DNA of 64,000 nt from an uncultured Spirochaetaceae bacterium. GTDB lineage: Bacteria > Spirochaetota > Spirochaetia > Sphaerochaetales > Sphaerochaetaceae. The stretch lies in the NCBI GenBank assembly GCA_944389085.1, contig CALXLB010000044.1, positions 1-64,000 of the forward strand, read 5' to 3'. The notes under the pieces are model-generated. The model was not told where the DNA came from. It searched no databases and saw only the letters and a list, made by a program, of their open reading frames with translations. The position numbers and the translations under genes are program-made. Positions 8,638 through 16,939 of this stretch are shown piece by piece. Every line of letters begins with the position of its first letter. Position 1 is the first letter of the stretch.

Positions 8638-9996
8638 CTACGGTTTAGGTGCTCCTTTACGCAATATTTTCGGTAGTTTTGTAAGAAAAACAGTTTCTGT
8701 CACTGTTGCAGAGAGTGCATCCGAGATGGATTCTGCAAGGAAAACTCCTGTTATTCCCAATGGTGTGGATGAGAGAATGAAGACCAAAGGGATGAGCAGG
8801 ATTATTTTCCTGAATATGGCCAGAAACAAGGATATTCTGGCTTGTCCGAGGCCGATGAATGTCTGCTGTGAGCAGCATTGCATGCCGAAAAGTGCCATTC
8901 CTGTGATGAAGAATTTCATGTATGGAATCGCATATTCTATTAGCGTTGTATCGGTTGTGAACATTCCGATTACAGTCTTCGGGAAGATATTGCAAAGACA
9001 TGACATCAGAAAGCAGTATGTGAATTCCACAGCGAGAGAAAAGCGGTATATGCCTTTGACTCTGTCATCCAGGGCCGCTCCGAAGTTGTAGCTTATGAGC
9101 GGAGTAACAGCCTGATTCATTCCATTTACCGGCATGTTTATGAATGTCAGGATGGAGGAGAAGATTGTCATGGTTCCTACAGCCATGTCGCCTCCAAGTA
9201 CCTGTAGCCTGGAATTGAACGCAACGCTGATAGCGGCTTCTGTCGCACTCATGATAAACGGAGAAACACCAAGCCCGATTATAGGGAGAAGGATGTTTTT
9301 CTTTATCATCGGCTTTTTCAGATTGAGCTTCATCGTACTGTGTTTTCCGGAAAGGAATGCAACAACATAGATACCTGAAACTGCTTGGCTTATTACGGTT
9401 GCAATAGCCGCACCTGCTGCCCCCATGTCGAAAACGAATATGAAGATCGGGTCGAGAATGATATTCAGAGCTGCTCCGATGATAACTGTGAGCATGCTCA
9501 TTGTTGTCTTGCCCTGTGCCGAGATGAATGGATTGAGGCCTAGTGTCAGCTGCACGAATGGCGTTCCTATCAGGTAGATGGAAAGGTATTCATTGGCATG
9601 GACAAAAGTTCTCTCCGAGGCTCCGAAGAGGTACATCAGCGGATTCTTGAAAATATAGAAGATGACCATCAGAACTGCTGATAGAAACAGAAGCGATGTC
9701 GCAGATACTGTCAGTATATCCTCTGCTTTCCTGTTCTCTTTCTGTCCGAGTCTGATGGCAGCGAGCGGGCCTCCTCCGCTTCCTATAAGGTTTGAGAATG
9801 CAGTGATGAGAAGAATCACAGGGTATGTTATTCCGACACCGGTGAGAATCTCTGCTCCTGCGCCTTCAAGATGTCCTAGGTAAATCCTGTCTACGATGTT
9901 ATATAAACCATTGACTAGCTGGGCAATAATCAAGGGGAATGCCAGCTTCATCACCAGTGGGGCTATCTTTCCCGTTCCCAGCTGATTCTGTTCCAT
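8638..9996 (-). CDS. MATE-family efflux transporter 1
   Basis: 452 aa, about 12 hydrophobic segments, in the NorM/MepA-like MATE superfamily that exports drugs or metabolites in exchange for Na+ or H+. Typical elements are MKLAFPLIIAQLVNGLYNIVDRIYLG at the start, split here as MKLAFPLIIA and NIVDRIYLG, and a second-half repeat beginning near LPIIGLGVSPFIM. ATG 9996 is chosen over GTG 10005 because GAGAGGT lies at normal spacing before it. First gene of a likely operon with the hydrolase and Vsr-like genes. It is one of four MATE genes within 18 kb. Substrate unknown. Confidence 0.9.
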   Translation of the reverse strand: MEQNQLGTGKIAPLVMKLAFPLIIAQLVNGLYNIVDRIYLGHLEGAGAEILTGVGITYPVILLITAFSNLIGSGGGPLAAIRLGQKENRKAEDILTVSATSLLFLSAVLMVIFYIFKNPLMYLFGASERTFVHANEYLSIYLIGTPFVQLTLGLNPFISAQGKTTMSMLTVIIGAALNIILDPIFIFVFDMGAAGAAIATVISQAVSGIYVVAFLSGKHSTMKLNLKKPMIKKNILLPIIGLGVSPFIMSATEAAISVAFNSRLQVLGGDMAVGTMTIFSSILTFINMPVNGMNQAVTPLISYNFGAALDDRVKGIYRFSLAVEFTYCFLMSCLCNIFPKTVIGMFTTDTTLIEYAIPYMKFFITGMALFGMQCCSQQTFIGLGQARISLFLAIFRKIILLIPLVFILSSTPLGITGVFLAESISDALSATVTETVFLTKLPKILRKGAPKP

Positions 9997-10078
9997 TCTC
10001 AGCACCTCTCAGGGCATTATAGTCTGCAGAAAGAAAACTGAACAGATTGTTTCATCGTTAGTATGCCAGACCGTAAGT

Positions 10079-10107
10079 TCGACAGTGCTGTTCTTATCCA
10101 ATATCAT
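10079..10107 (+). promoter_or_regulatory. Candidate promoter of toxin copy 1
   Basis: TCGACA at 10079-10084 and TATCAT at 10102-10107 are separated by 17 bases. Transcription would begin near 10114 and give a leader of about 95 nt carrying the AACGGTAGGCGGCT block (10126-10139) that also precedes toxin copy 2 (36069-36082). The match is moderate. Confidence 0.4.
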
Positions 10108-10209
10108 CAATCTGGCACTGCTGTAAACGGTAGGCGGCTTCGACCTTGCTGATTTCTTTCGCAAGGCAACAGGATGCTTTCTGAATCCATAAGGATGAAG
10201 GAGGCACTT

Positions 10210-10281
10210 ATGACGGATTTTGAATTATTGTCGCTGGTGATTGCTATCATCAGCCTGGTGATAATAGTCCTGAATAAATAA
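10210..10281 (+). CDS. Holin-like type I toxin, copy 1
   Basis: 23-aa peptide: an acidic N-terminus (MTDFE), one transmembrane helix, and a lysine end (LNK). A perfect AAGGAGG lies 6 bases before the ATG. Size, order of parts and charge pattern match the putative holin-like toxin family (Hol_Tox type; relatives read M-x-x-Y/F-E-x-L followed by a hydrophobic stretch and SKK). Such toxins insert in the inner membrane and are silenced by an antisense RNA. Here an antisense promoter faces the gene from 10404-10376. The whole arrangement is repeated at 36.1 kb. The long GGCGGC leader can pair with GCCGCC just after the stop codon, so the full-length mRNA may hide its ribosome site. Confidence 0.75.
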   Translation: MTDFELLSLVIAIISLVIIVLNK

Positions 10282-10369
10282 GCCGCCCTAAGATACTTGC
10301 AGGTTCCATGGGCGACTTAGTTCGTTCTTAACATGTGAGGTCAGCCGTCTATCGGCAGTGCCTCTTTCT
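10282..10369 (-). ncRNA. Antisense antitoxin RNA, copy 1
   Basis: On the minus strand, TTGACT (10404-10399) and GATAAT (10381-10376) are exactly 17 bases apart, placing the start near 10369. The RNA would run into the toxin 3' region and end at a stem formed by 10280-10288 and 10310-10318 (one mismatch), followed by an A/T-rich stretch. It would be fully complementary to the toxin mRNA 3' end. Its first bases carry a 21-nt block (10342-10362) identical to one in copy 2 (36246-36266). Confidence 0.65.
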
Positions 10370-10477
10370 ATATGAATTATCGTGATTGCAATCCATGTAG
10401 TCAATCAAAACAGCACCGGGCGATGCAACCTCTCAAGTTCGTTTTTCCTTTCAAGAAACATTATTGACCTCATGTTG

Positions 10478-10522
10478 CCGGAATAAATTCAGCCGGAATT
10501 AATTCTACCGGAATCTTTTCTG
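10478..10522. repeat. 15-bp tandem repeat, three imperfect units
   Basis: Three consecutive 15-base units begin CCGGAAT at 10478, 10493 and 10508. The first two differ at few positions and the third diverges after CCGGAATC/T. It lies about 90 bases before the E2-like gene. It could be a protein-binding array or a replication-slippage product. Confidence 0.6.
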
Positions 10523-10614
10523 ATAGGTTAGGTTTTTCCTTGATATGAGAGAAATCAGCAGTCAGGAAAACATATTGTGGACTTTGTGTGAAGATAAGTA
10601 CTATGATATGAAAG

Positions 10615-11466
10615 ATGAAAGAAGGGCGAAGAATCAGGACTCTCGATCCTTTCTCTACGATTATTCCATATATAATGGTGGAGAGGAGCGACAGTCAGAA
10701 TACGATTAACGACTGCTTCGATGTCAGCGGGGCTGAGGCACTGGTCAGGAAACTCAGGGCTGATGGTTATGACTCAATTGGAATTCTCCATATTGTGCTT
10801 GCAGCGTATGTCAGGGCTATTTCCCAGCGTCCTGGAGTAAACAGATATATAAGAGGCCAGAAGATTTATGCCCGCAAAGGCATTGTCATCAATATGGCTG
10901 TAAAGAAGAAGATGAGCATTTCCGGGCAGGAGACTACAATCAAGCTTCACTTTGAGCCTGGTGATACGCTCTATGATGTCTATAAGAAATTCAATGATCT
11001 TCTTAATGAAACTATCCAGGAAGAGGGAAGTGAAAACAGTACGGATGCCGTGGCAAAGATCATTGGATATATTCCAGGACTGGTGAAGAAGTGGGTTATC
11101 TGGCTGCTGAAGCTTCTTGATTACTTCGGGCTTCTGCCGATGGCGCTTCTCAATGCTTCGCCATTCCATGGTTCGATGTTCATAACAAGCATGGCTTCAC
11201 TGAATATCCCGCCTATCCGCCATCATCTTTATAATTTCGGCAATGTTCCCGTTTTCATTGCATTCGGTGCAAAGCGTCCTGAACTTGTGCTCGATATCGA
11301 TGGTAATGTGACAAAGAGAAAGGTCATTGATTTTGTCGCCAATCTCGATGAGAGAATCTGTGATGGCTATTACTATGCTTCTGCTCTGAAGATATTCAAG
11401 AAGTATCTTACATATCCGGAAGGATTGCTGAATCCGCCGGAAGAGGTGGTGGAAGACCTTCCATGA
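10615..11466 (+). CDS. E2-like acyltransferase-fold protein, catalytic His replaced
   Basis: 283 aa, resembling the catalytic domain of 2-oxoacid dehydrogenase E2 / chloramphenicol acetyltransferase but without lipoyl or peripheral-subunit-binding domains. The end carries DERICDGYYYASA where true E2 enzymes have HRxxDG; the catalytic His is Glu here, as I recall for this stand-alone family. It therefore probably does not act as a normal acyl transferase. A hydrophobic stretch near residues 150-190 (VIWLLKLLDYFGLLPMALL) may touch the membrane. A metY gene follows after 28 bases. No E1 or E3 gene is adjacent; the fused E1 gene is 35 kb away. Function unknown. Confidence 0.7.
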   Translation: MKEGRRIRTLDPFSTIIPYIMVERSDSQNTINDCFDVSGAEALVRKLRADGYDSIGILHIVLAAYVRAISQRPGVNRYIRGQKIYARKGIVINMAVKKKMSISGQETTIKLHFEPGDTLYDVYKKFNDLLNETIQEEGSENSTDAVAKIIGYIPGLVKKWVIWLLKLLDYFGLLPMALLNASPFHGSMFITSMASLNIPPIRHHLYNFGNVPVFIAFGAKRPELVLDIDGNVTKRKVIDFVANLDERICDGYYYASALKIFKKYLTYPEGLLNPPEEVVEDLP

Positions 11467-11494
11467 CCAGAGCTTTTTGTCCTACTATCGCTGT

Positions 11495-12769
11495 ATGGAC
11501 AGAGCTACTATTTGTGTACAGGAAGGCTATAAGCCAGAAAACGGAGAGCCAAGGGTTCTTCCGATCTATCAGAGTACGACTTATAAATATGACAGTGCAG
11601 CAGAGCTTGCCAAGCTCTTTGACCTCGAGAGCGATGGTCATATGTATACACGTATTTCCAATCCTACTGTGGCATGTGTGGAGAAGAAAATAGCTGCACT
11701 TGAAGGCGGAGTGGGAGCTATGATGACCTCTTCTGGCCAGGCGGCTTCTTTGATTTCTGTTTTCAATATCGCTTCAGCCGGTGATAATTTCATCATGATG
11801 GGCAATCTCTATGGAGGTACCACAAACCTCTTTCTTGTAACGATGAAGAGGATGGGAATAGAGGCCCGTGTCGTATCTCCAGAGATGAGTGATGAGGAGA
11901 TTCTCTCTCTTTTTGATGACAGAACGAGACTCTTCTTCGGAGAAACAATTGCCAATCCATCTCTTGCAGTTTTTGATTTCGACAGATTCGCACCTCTGGC
12001 ACATTCCAAAGGCGTACCTCTTATTATTGATAACACTTTTGCAACCCCTATCCTCTGCCGTCCGTTTGAGCATGGAGCGGATATCGTCATACATTCCTCG
12101 ACAAAATACATGGACGGCCATGCTGTTGTTGTCGGCGGCATGATTGTCGATGGCGGTACCTTTGACTGGACGAAAGGCGGAAAGTATCCGGAGCTGACAG
12201 AGCCTGATGAATCATATCATGGTGTTGTCTATACAGAAGCATTCGGAAAAAGTGCTTATATCACCAAAGCGAGGGTGCAGCTGATGAGGGATCTGGGGTC
12301 TACTCCGCAGCCTATTGCAGCTTTCCTTCTCAATCTTGGCCTTGAGACGCTGGATCTGAGAATACGCAGGCATTCTGATAATGCACTTCGTGTGGCAAAG
12401 TATCTGGAGACTCGCACTGATCTGATTGAAAGCGTCAGTTATCCCGGCCTTGAAAGTTCTCCGGAACATGAGAGGGCAGTGAAGTATCTCGATGGAGGTC
12501 TCTCTTCCGGTGTTGTCTCTTTCTCAATGAAAGGCGGAAGGGAGAAGGCTATGCGCTTCATGGATTCTCTTCGTCTTGCATCTATTGTCGTGCATGTGGC
12601 AGATGCCCGGACATGTGTTCTGAATCCCGCCTCAACGACTCACCGGCAGCTTTCTGATGAGATGCTCAGAGAAGCGGGGATAGATCCAGGCTTTGTGCGT
12701 TTCTCCGTTGGCATCGAGAGCGCTGACGATATCATCAGCGATATCGAAGGAGCACTTGCATGCCTATAA
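11495..12769 (+). CDS. metY: O-acetylhomoserine sulfhydrylase
   Basis: 424 aa from ATG 11495. PLP-dependent Cys/Met-metabolism enzyme: joins O-acetylhomoserine and sulfide (or methanethiol) to give homocysteine (or methionine) in the cytoplasm. The PLP lysine is K204 in SSTKYMDGH, and YTRISNPT and the long insertion [13 protein letters not shown] are typical of the MetY branch. The longer TTG start at 11477 is less likely since [11 protein letters not shown] matches the family's start. No strong ribosome site is seen, so it may depend on translation of the E2-like gene 28 bases upstream. It overlaps metA by 10 bases and works with it. Confidence 0.92.
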   Translation: MDRATICVQEGYKPENGEPRVLPIYQSTTYKYDSAAELAKLFDLESDGHMYTRISNPTVACVEKKIAALEGGVGAMMTSSGQAASLISVFNIASAGDNFIMMGNLYGGTTNLFLVTMKRMGIEARVVSPEMSDEEILSLFDDRTRLFFGETIANPSLAVFDFDRFAPLAHSKGVPLIIDNTFATPILCRPFEHGADIVIHSSTKYMDGHAVVVGGMIVDGGTFDWTKGGKYPELTEPDESYHGVVYTEAFGKSAYITKARVQLMRDLGSTPQPIAAFLLNLGLETLDLRIRRHSDNALRVAKYLETRTDLIESVSYPGLESSPEHERAVKYLDGGLSSGVVSFSMKGGREKAMRFMDSLRLASIVVHVADARTCVLNPASTTHRQLSDEMLREAGIDPGFVRFSVGIESADDIISDIEGALACL

Positions 12770-13710
12770 AGATTCCTAACAGTCTTCCTGCACGGCAGAC
12801 ACTGGAGAGCGAGAACATCTTCGTGATGACTGAGACAAGAGCACGTACACAGGATATGAGACCGCTGCGTATTGCTCTTCTCAATCTCATGCCGACGAAG
12901 ATAGCGACTGAGACACAGCTTTCGCGTCTCCTGGGCAATACACCCTTGCAGGTCGAGCTGACGCTTGTCCAGGTTGAAAGCCATGTTTCCAGGAATACAC
13001 CAGAAGAGCATATGCTTTCTTTCTATAAGCCTTTCAGTGCCATAGAGCATGAGAATTTCGATGGAATGGTTATTACAGGAGCTCCTGTGGAGAACATGGA
13101 TTTCGAAGAGGTTGAGTACTGGAAAGAGCTATGCCGCATTATGGATTGGTCCAAAAGCCATGTGCACTCTGTCTTCCATATCTGCTGGGCCGCTCAGGCG
13201 GGGCTTTATCATCATTTCGGTATAGGTAAGAAGAGGCTTGATAGAAAACTTTTCGGTGTTTTCCCTCACAGAGTCATTTATCGTAATCCGGTGCTTCTCC
13301 GTGGTTTTGATGATGTCTTCTATGTTCCTCATTCCCGGTATACAGAGAGTGACAGGGAGGCAATGCTGCGCGAGCCGAAGCTGAAAATCCTCTCTCTCTC
13401 GGACGAGGCTGGAATCTATGCCTCCATGACGGAAAGCGGACGGCAGATATTCATCACCGGGCACTCGGAGTATGATCGAGACACGCTGAAGAATGAGTAT
13501 CTCAGAGACAGAAATGCTGGGCTGGATACAGCGATTCCTGCAAATTATTTCCCGGGTGATGACCCCGAGAAGGAACCGGTGATGAGCTGGAGAAGCCATG
13601 CTAATCTTCTCTATTCAAACTGGCTTAACTACTTTGTCTATCAGACAACACCGTACAATCTCTCACAACTGAGTGACCAAAGTGGTGCTTTTCCCGGAAA
13701 TGCAAATTGA
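12760..13710 (+). CDS. metA: Homoserine O-acetyltransferase (MetA fold)
   Basis: 316 aa, full length. Transfers an acyl group to homoserine, the first step of methionine synthesis. Catalytic residues are in the expected places: C142 (HICWAAQAG), H235 and E237 (GHSEYD). Residue 111 is Glu (ITGAPVE). In this family Glu at 111 goes with acetyl-CoA use and Gly with succinyl-CoA, so acetyl-CoA is predicted despite the historical name succinyltransferase. That matches the overlapping metY gene, whose enzyme uses O-acetylhomoserine. The two genes form a two-step operon. No methionine riboswitch is seen upstream. Confidence 0.93.
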   Translation: MPIKIPNSLPARQTLESENIFVMTETRARTQDMRPLRIALLNLMPTKIATETQLSRLLGNTPLQVELTLVQVESHVSRNTPEEHMLSFYKPFSAIEHENFDGMVITGAPVENMDFEEVEYWKELCRIMDWSKSHVHSVFHICWAAQAGLYHHFGIGKKRLDRKLFGVFPHRVIYRNPVLLRGFDDVFYVPHSRYTESDREAMLREPKLKILSLSDEAGIYASMTESGRQIFITGHSEYDRDTLKNEYLRDRNAGLDTAIPANYFPGDDPEKEPVMSWRSHANLLYSNWLNYFVYQTTPYNLSQLSDQSGAFPGNAN

Positions 13711-13772
13711 TTATTCATTTTTTTAAATATTTATGCAGAACCAGTAGCATAAAAAGCACTTTTGTGTATAAT
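13710..13772 (+). promoter_or_regulatory. argC promoter region with possible arginine box
   Basis: A consensus -10 TATAAT lies at 13767-13772, 24 bases before argC, with only a weak -35. Upstream, the minus strand at 13719-13710 reads AATGAATAAT, identical to one half of the classical ArgR/AhrC box, within an A/T-rich stretch. Arginine repression is plausible but is not proven by one half-site. Confidence 0.4.
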
Positions 13773-13795
13773 TATGCCATCGTATAGGAGGCATT

Positions 13796-14830
13796 ATGAT
13801 AAAAGCAGCTGTGCTTGGAGCTACTGGATATGCAGGTGCTGAACTGATGAGGATTCTCTCTCAGCATAAAGACGTGGAGATTGTCTATCCAGCATCCCAT
13901 TCATATGCAGGATCGAAATTCTCGGACATCTATCCAGGTATGAAGGGCGTACTGGATATGGTGCTGCGTGAAGATGATATAGAAAAAGCGGCGGAGGAAG
14001 CTGATGTCATATTCCTCTCATTGCCGGCAGGGCTTGCATCTTCACTGGTCACGGATAAGATTCTATCCTCTGCTGTTGTCATAGATCTCGGTGCAGATTT
14101 CCGCCTTCATGATAAAGCTGTGTATGAAGCCTGGTACCGTACAGAACATCATTCACCATCTCTTCTGCAGGAAGCTGTCTATGGGCTTGCTGAGATCCAT
14201 CGGGATGAAATCCGCGGGAAAAGGCTTATCGCCAACCCTGGCTGCTATACGACTTGTTCCATCATGACGCTCTATCCGCTTGTGAAGAATGGTCTGATTG
14301 AGAAAGATGGCATCATTATCGATGCCAAGAGCGGAACTTCCGGTTCTGGCAGGGGAGAAAAGCTGGGTTCGCTCTTCTGTGAAGTCAATGAATCCATCAA
14401 AGCATATGGTGTGACAACTCATCGCCATACACCGGAAATAGAGCAGGAGCTCTCGCTTGCAGCAGGGGAGAGTATCGTGCTGCAGTTCACTCCTCATCTT
14501 GTTCCGATGAACAGGGGGATTCTGGCAGATTGCTATGCTCATCTTGTCTCTGGCGTTACGGAAAAAGATGTCGAGGAAGCTTATTCTGTATACAAGGATG
14601 AACCGTTTGTACGTATTGTTTCCAATCCTCCTGAGACACGATATGTGAAAGGCACGAACTGTATCGATATCTCATGGCGTCTGGATAAGCGTACCGGGAA
14701 TATTGTCGCGATGGGTGCTATCGATAATCTGGTAAAAGGTGCAGCTGGACAGGCTGTGCAGAATATGAATATTGTCTTCGGCCTTGAAGAGACTGAAGGA
14801 CTTTCACTGGGAGCTGGTTGTCCCTTCTGA
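13796..14830 (+). CDS. argC: N-acetyl-gamma-glutamyl-phosphate reductase
   Basis: 344 aa. Third step of arginine synthesis: NADPH-dependent reduction of N-acetylglutamyl-phosphate to the semialdehyde. The nucleotide-binding loop GATGYAGAE is at residues 8-16 and the catalytic Cys is C150 in ANPGCYTT; the later THRHTPEIEQ stretch carries the active-site His. An AGGAGG ribosome site precedes the ATG. It heads the argC-argJ-argB-argD operon; argF, argG and argH are not in the window. Confidence 0.95.
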   Translation: MIKAAVLGATGYAGAELMRILSQHKDVEIVYPASHSYAGSKFSDIYPGMKGVLDMVLREDDIEKAAEEADVIFLSLPAGLASSLVTDKILSSAVVIDLGADFRLHDKAVYEAWYRTEHHSPSLLQEAVYGLAEIHRDEIRGKRLIANPGCYTTCSIMTLYPLVKNGLIEKDGIIIDAKSGTSGSGRGEKLGSLFCEVNESIKAYGVTTHRHTPEIEQELSLAAGESIVLQFTPHLVPMNRGILADCYAHLVSGVTEKDVEEAYSVYKDEPFVRIVSNPPETRYVKGTNCIDISWRLDKRTGNIVAMGAIDNLVKGAAGQAVQNMNIVFGLEETEGLSLGAGCPF

Positions 14831-14844
14831 TAGGAGTTTTATAT

Positions 14845-16056
14845 ATGGAAATCATAAATGGCGGAGTTACATCTGCTCTTGGCTTCAAAGCAGCCGGTAT
14901 ACATGCAGGACTGAAAAAAGCAAAAAAGGATATGGCACTGCTTGTCTCTGAGACAGATGCAGTGACAGCAGCTGTCTTCACGACGAACAAGGTTAAGGCT
15001 GCTCCTGTTATCTGGGATCAGGGAATAGCACTGGGAGGTACTGCCAAAGCTGTTGTCGTCAACAGCGGCAATGCCAATGCCTGTACCGGAAAGCAGGGGT
15101 TGCAGGATGCGGAGACAACTGCAGAAATGGCAGCCCAGCTGCTTTCGACGGAAAAAGGAAAGGTCTATGTCTCATCAACAGGTGTCATCGGTGTTCCTCT
15201 GAATATGGCATTGATTAAAGATGGCGTAAAAGCTCTTTCCACTCTTGTGTCAGAAGCTGGTGGCACGGATGCAGCAGATGCTATCTGTACGACTGATACG
15301 TTCAGAAAGGAAGCTGCGGCAACTGTCATGATCGGCGATAAGCTTGTCACTATCGGAGGCATGGCAAAAGGCTCTGGCATGATACACCCCAATATGGCGA
15401 CAATGCTGGCTTTCATCACCACCGATGCTGTTATTTCCAGGGAGACGCTGCAGAGGCTTCTCGGATACACGGTTGAAGAGACGTTCAATATGATTTCCGT
15501 TGACGGAGATACATCAACCAATGATTCATGCATAGTGCTGGCAAATGGTATGGCAGGGAATGAGGAGATTATCTATGGAACGGAGGAGTATGAGGCTTTC
15601 GCAGAAGCTTTCCATTACGTTCTTGGAACACTTGCCAAGCTCATTACACGTGATGGAGAGGGGGCTGGAAGATTCATCGAGATGAATGTTGTCAACGCGC
15701 TCTCCGATAAAGATGCGAAAATCCTGGCACGTTCTGTCATCTCCTCCTCCCTCGTCAAGGCGGCTTTCTTCGGTTCCGATGCTAACTGGGGAAGGATACT
15801 CTGTGCTATGGGATACTCCGGTGCGGATTTCGATCCAGATCTTGTCGATCTCTCTTTCTCTTCTGCAAAAGGAACCATCGAGACAGTCAAAGGCGGAGAA
15901 CCTCTGCCGTTCTCCGAGGAGAAGGCAAAGGAGATTCTTCTTGAGAAGGAAATCACAGTGACAGCTGATTGCCATCAGGGCTGTGGTAAAGCTACTGCCT
16001 GGGGCTGTGACCTCACATATGACTATGTGAGAATCAATGGAGATTACAGGAGCTAG
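14845..16056 (+). CDS. argJ: Bifunctional ornithine acetyltransferase/N-acetylglutamate synthase
   Basis: 403 aa. ArgJ moves the acetyl group from N-acetylornithine to glutamate, recycling it in the arginine pathway. The self-cleavage site is visible as HPNMATMLAF, with Thr about residue 186 as the new N-terminus of the beta chain and catalytic nucleophile. The precursor KGSGMI motif precedes it. ATG 14845 is chosen because TAGGAG lies before it and MEIINGGVTSALGF matches the family's start. Presence of ArgJ rather than a separate deacetylase implies the cyclic route. Confidence 0.94.
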   Translation: MEIINGGVTSALGFKAAGIHAGLKKAKKDMALLVSETDAVTAAVFTTNKVKAAPVIWDQGIALGGTAKAVVVNSGNANACTGKQGLQDAETTAEMAAQLLSTEKGKVYVSSTGVIGVPLNMALIKDGVKALSTLVSEAGGTDAADAICTTDTFRKEAAATVMIGDKLVTIGGMAKGSGMIHPNMATMLAFITTDAVISRETLQRLLGYTVEETFNMISVDGDTSTNDSCIVLANGMAGNEEIIYGTEEYEAFAEAFHYVLGTLAKLITRDGEGAGRFIEMNVVNALSDKDAKILARSVISSSLVKAAFFGSDANWGRILCAMGYSGADFDPDLVDLSFSSAKGTIETVKGGEPLPFSEEKAKEILLEKEITVTADCHQGCGKATAWGCDLTYDYVRINGDYRS

Positions 16057-16057
16057 C

Positions 16058-16939
16058 ATGTACGAGAAAGAACAGGCAAAGGCTGAAATTCTTATTGAAG
16101 CCATACCTTATATCAGAAAATTCGCAGGAGAGACTGTTGTCATCAAATACGGTGGCTCTGCTATGGTGGATGAAAAGCTGAAGAAAGCAGTGATTAAAGA
16201 TGTGGCTATGCTCAAATATCTGGGTCTTAATCCTATAATTGTCCATGGCGGTGGCAAGGAAATCACTGCTACTCTGGAGAAGATGGGAAAAGAGACCCTC
16301 TTTGTCGATGGCCTGAGGGTTACGGATGCAGAGACAGCGGGTGTTGCTGAGATGGTTCTCTCCGGTTCTGTAGGGAAAAGCCTTGTCGAGAATCTGGAAT
16401 CTGTGGGGATCAGGGCCTGTGGTATCAATGGAAAAGACGGTCATACACTGATGGCGAAGAAGAAAATAGATGAGAAGGGCAGAGACCTCGGATTTGTCGG
16501 TGAGATTGAGAAGGTCGATAAAACACTTATTGATACGCTTATCGCTGCAGATTTCGTGCCTGTCATCTCTCCTGTCGGCGTTGATTCCTTCTCACAGACA
16601 TACAATGTCAATGCTGATTACGCAGCTACAGCCATTGCAGGTGCCCTTGATGCTCAGAAGCTTGTATTCATGACAGATGTTGAAGGCATCCTCCGCGATA
16701 AAGATGATCCTAAATCCATAATCCGCCGTATGAATGCCAGAGAAGCTGTTGAGCTTATTGCAGATGGTACAATCAAAGGTGGTATGATTCCGAAAGTTGA
16801 ATGCTGCCTCGATGCGATAGAAAAAGGAGTCAAGTCCGTACACGTCCTCGATGGACGTCTGCCTCATTCGATTCTGCTGGAAATCTTCACAGCGGAAGGC
16901 ATCGGCACAATGCTTACTCCGGAGGTGAAAAATGTCTGA
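16058..16939 (+). CDS. argB: Acetylglutamate kinase
   Basis: 293 aa. Phosphorylates N-acetylglutamate with ATP, the second arginine step. Amino-acid-kinase fold with VVIKYGGSAM near the N-terminus, IIVHGGGKEI for the substrate loop and GGMIPKVECC near the C-terminus. The start at 16058, one base after the argJ stop, has ACAGGAG before it. The N-terminal helix of about 20 residues is the type seen in arginine-inhibited hexameric kinases, so feedback inhibition by arginine is plausible. It overlaps argD by 8 bases. Confidence 0.95.
   Translation: MYEKEQAKAEILIEAIPYIRKFAGETVVIKYGGSAMVDEKLKKAVIKDVAMLKYLGLNPIIVHGGGKEITATLEKMGKETLFVDGLRVTDAETAGVAEMVLSGSVGKSLVENLESVGIRACGINGKDGHTLMAKKKIDEKGRDLGFVGEIEKVDKTLIDTLIAADFVPVISPVGVDSFSQTYNVNADYAATAIAGALDAQKLVFMTDVEGILRDKDDPKSIIRRMNAREAVELIADGTIKGGMIPKVECCLDAIEKGVKSVHVLDGRLPHSILLEIFTAEGIGTMLTPEVKNV

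Larger units (their letters stand above)
10282..10614. other. Gap after toxin copy 1
   Basis: Besides the antitoxin RNA and a short tandem repeat at 10478-10522, this stretch contains no convincing gene. It ends in the leader of the E2-like gene, for which no strong promoter was recognised. Confidence 0.4.
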
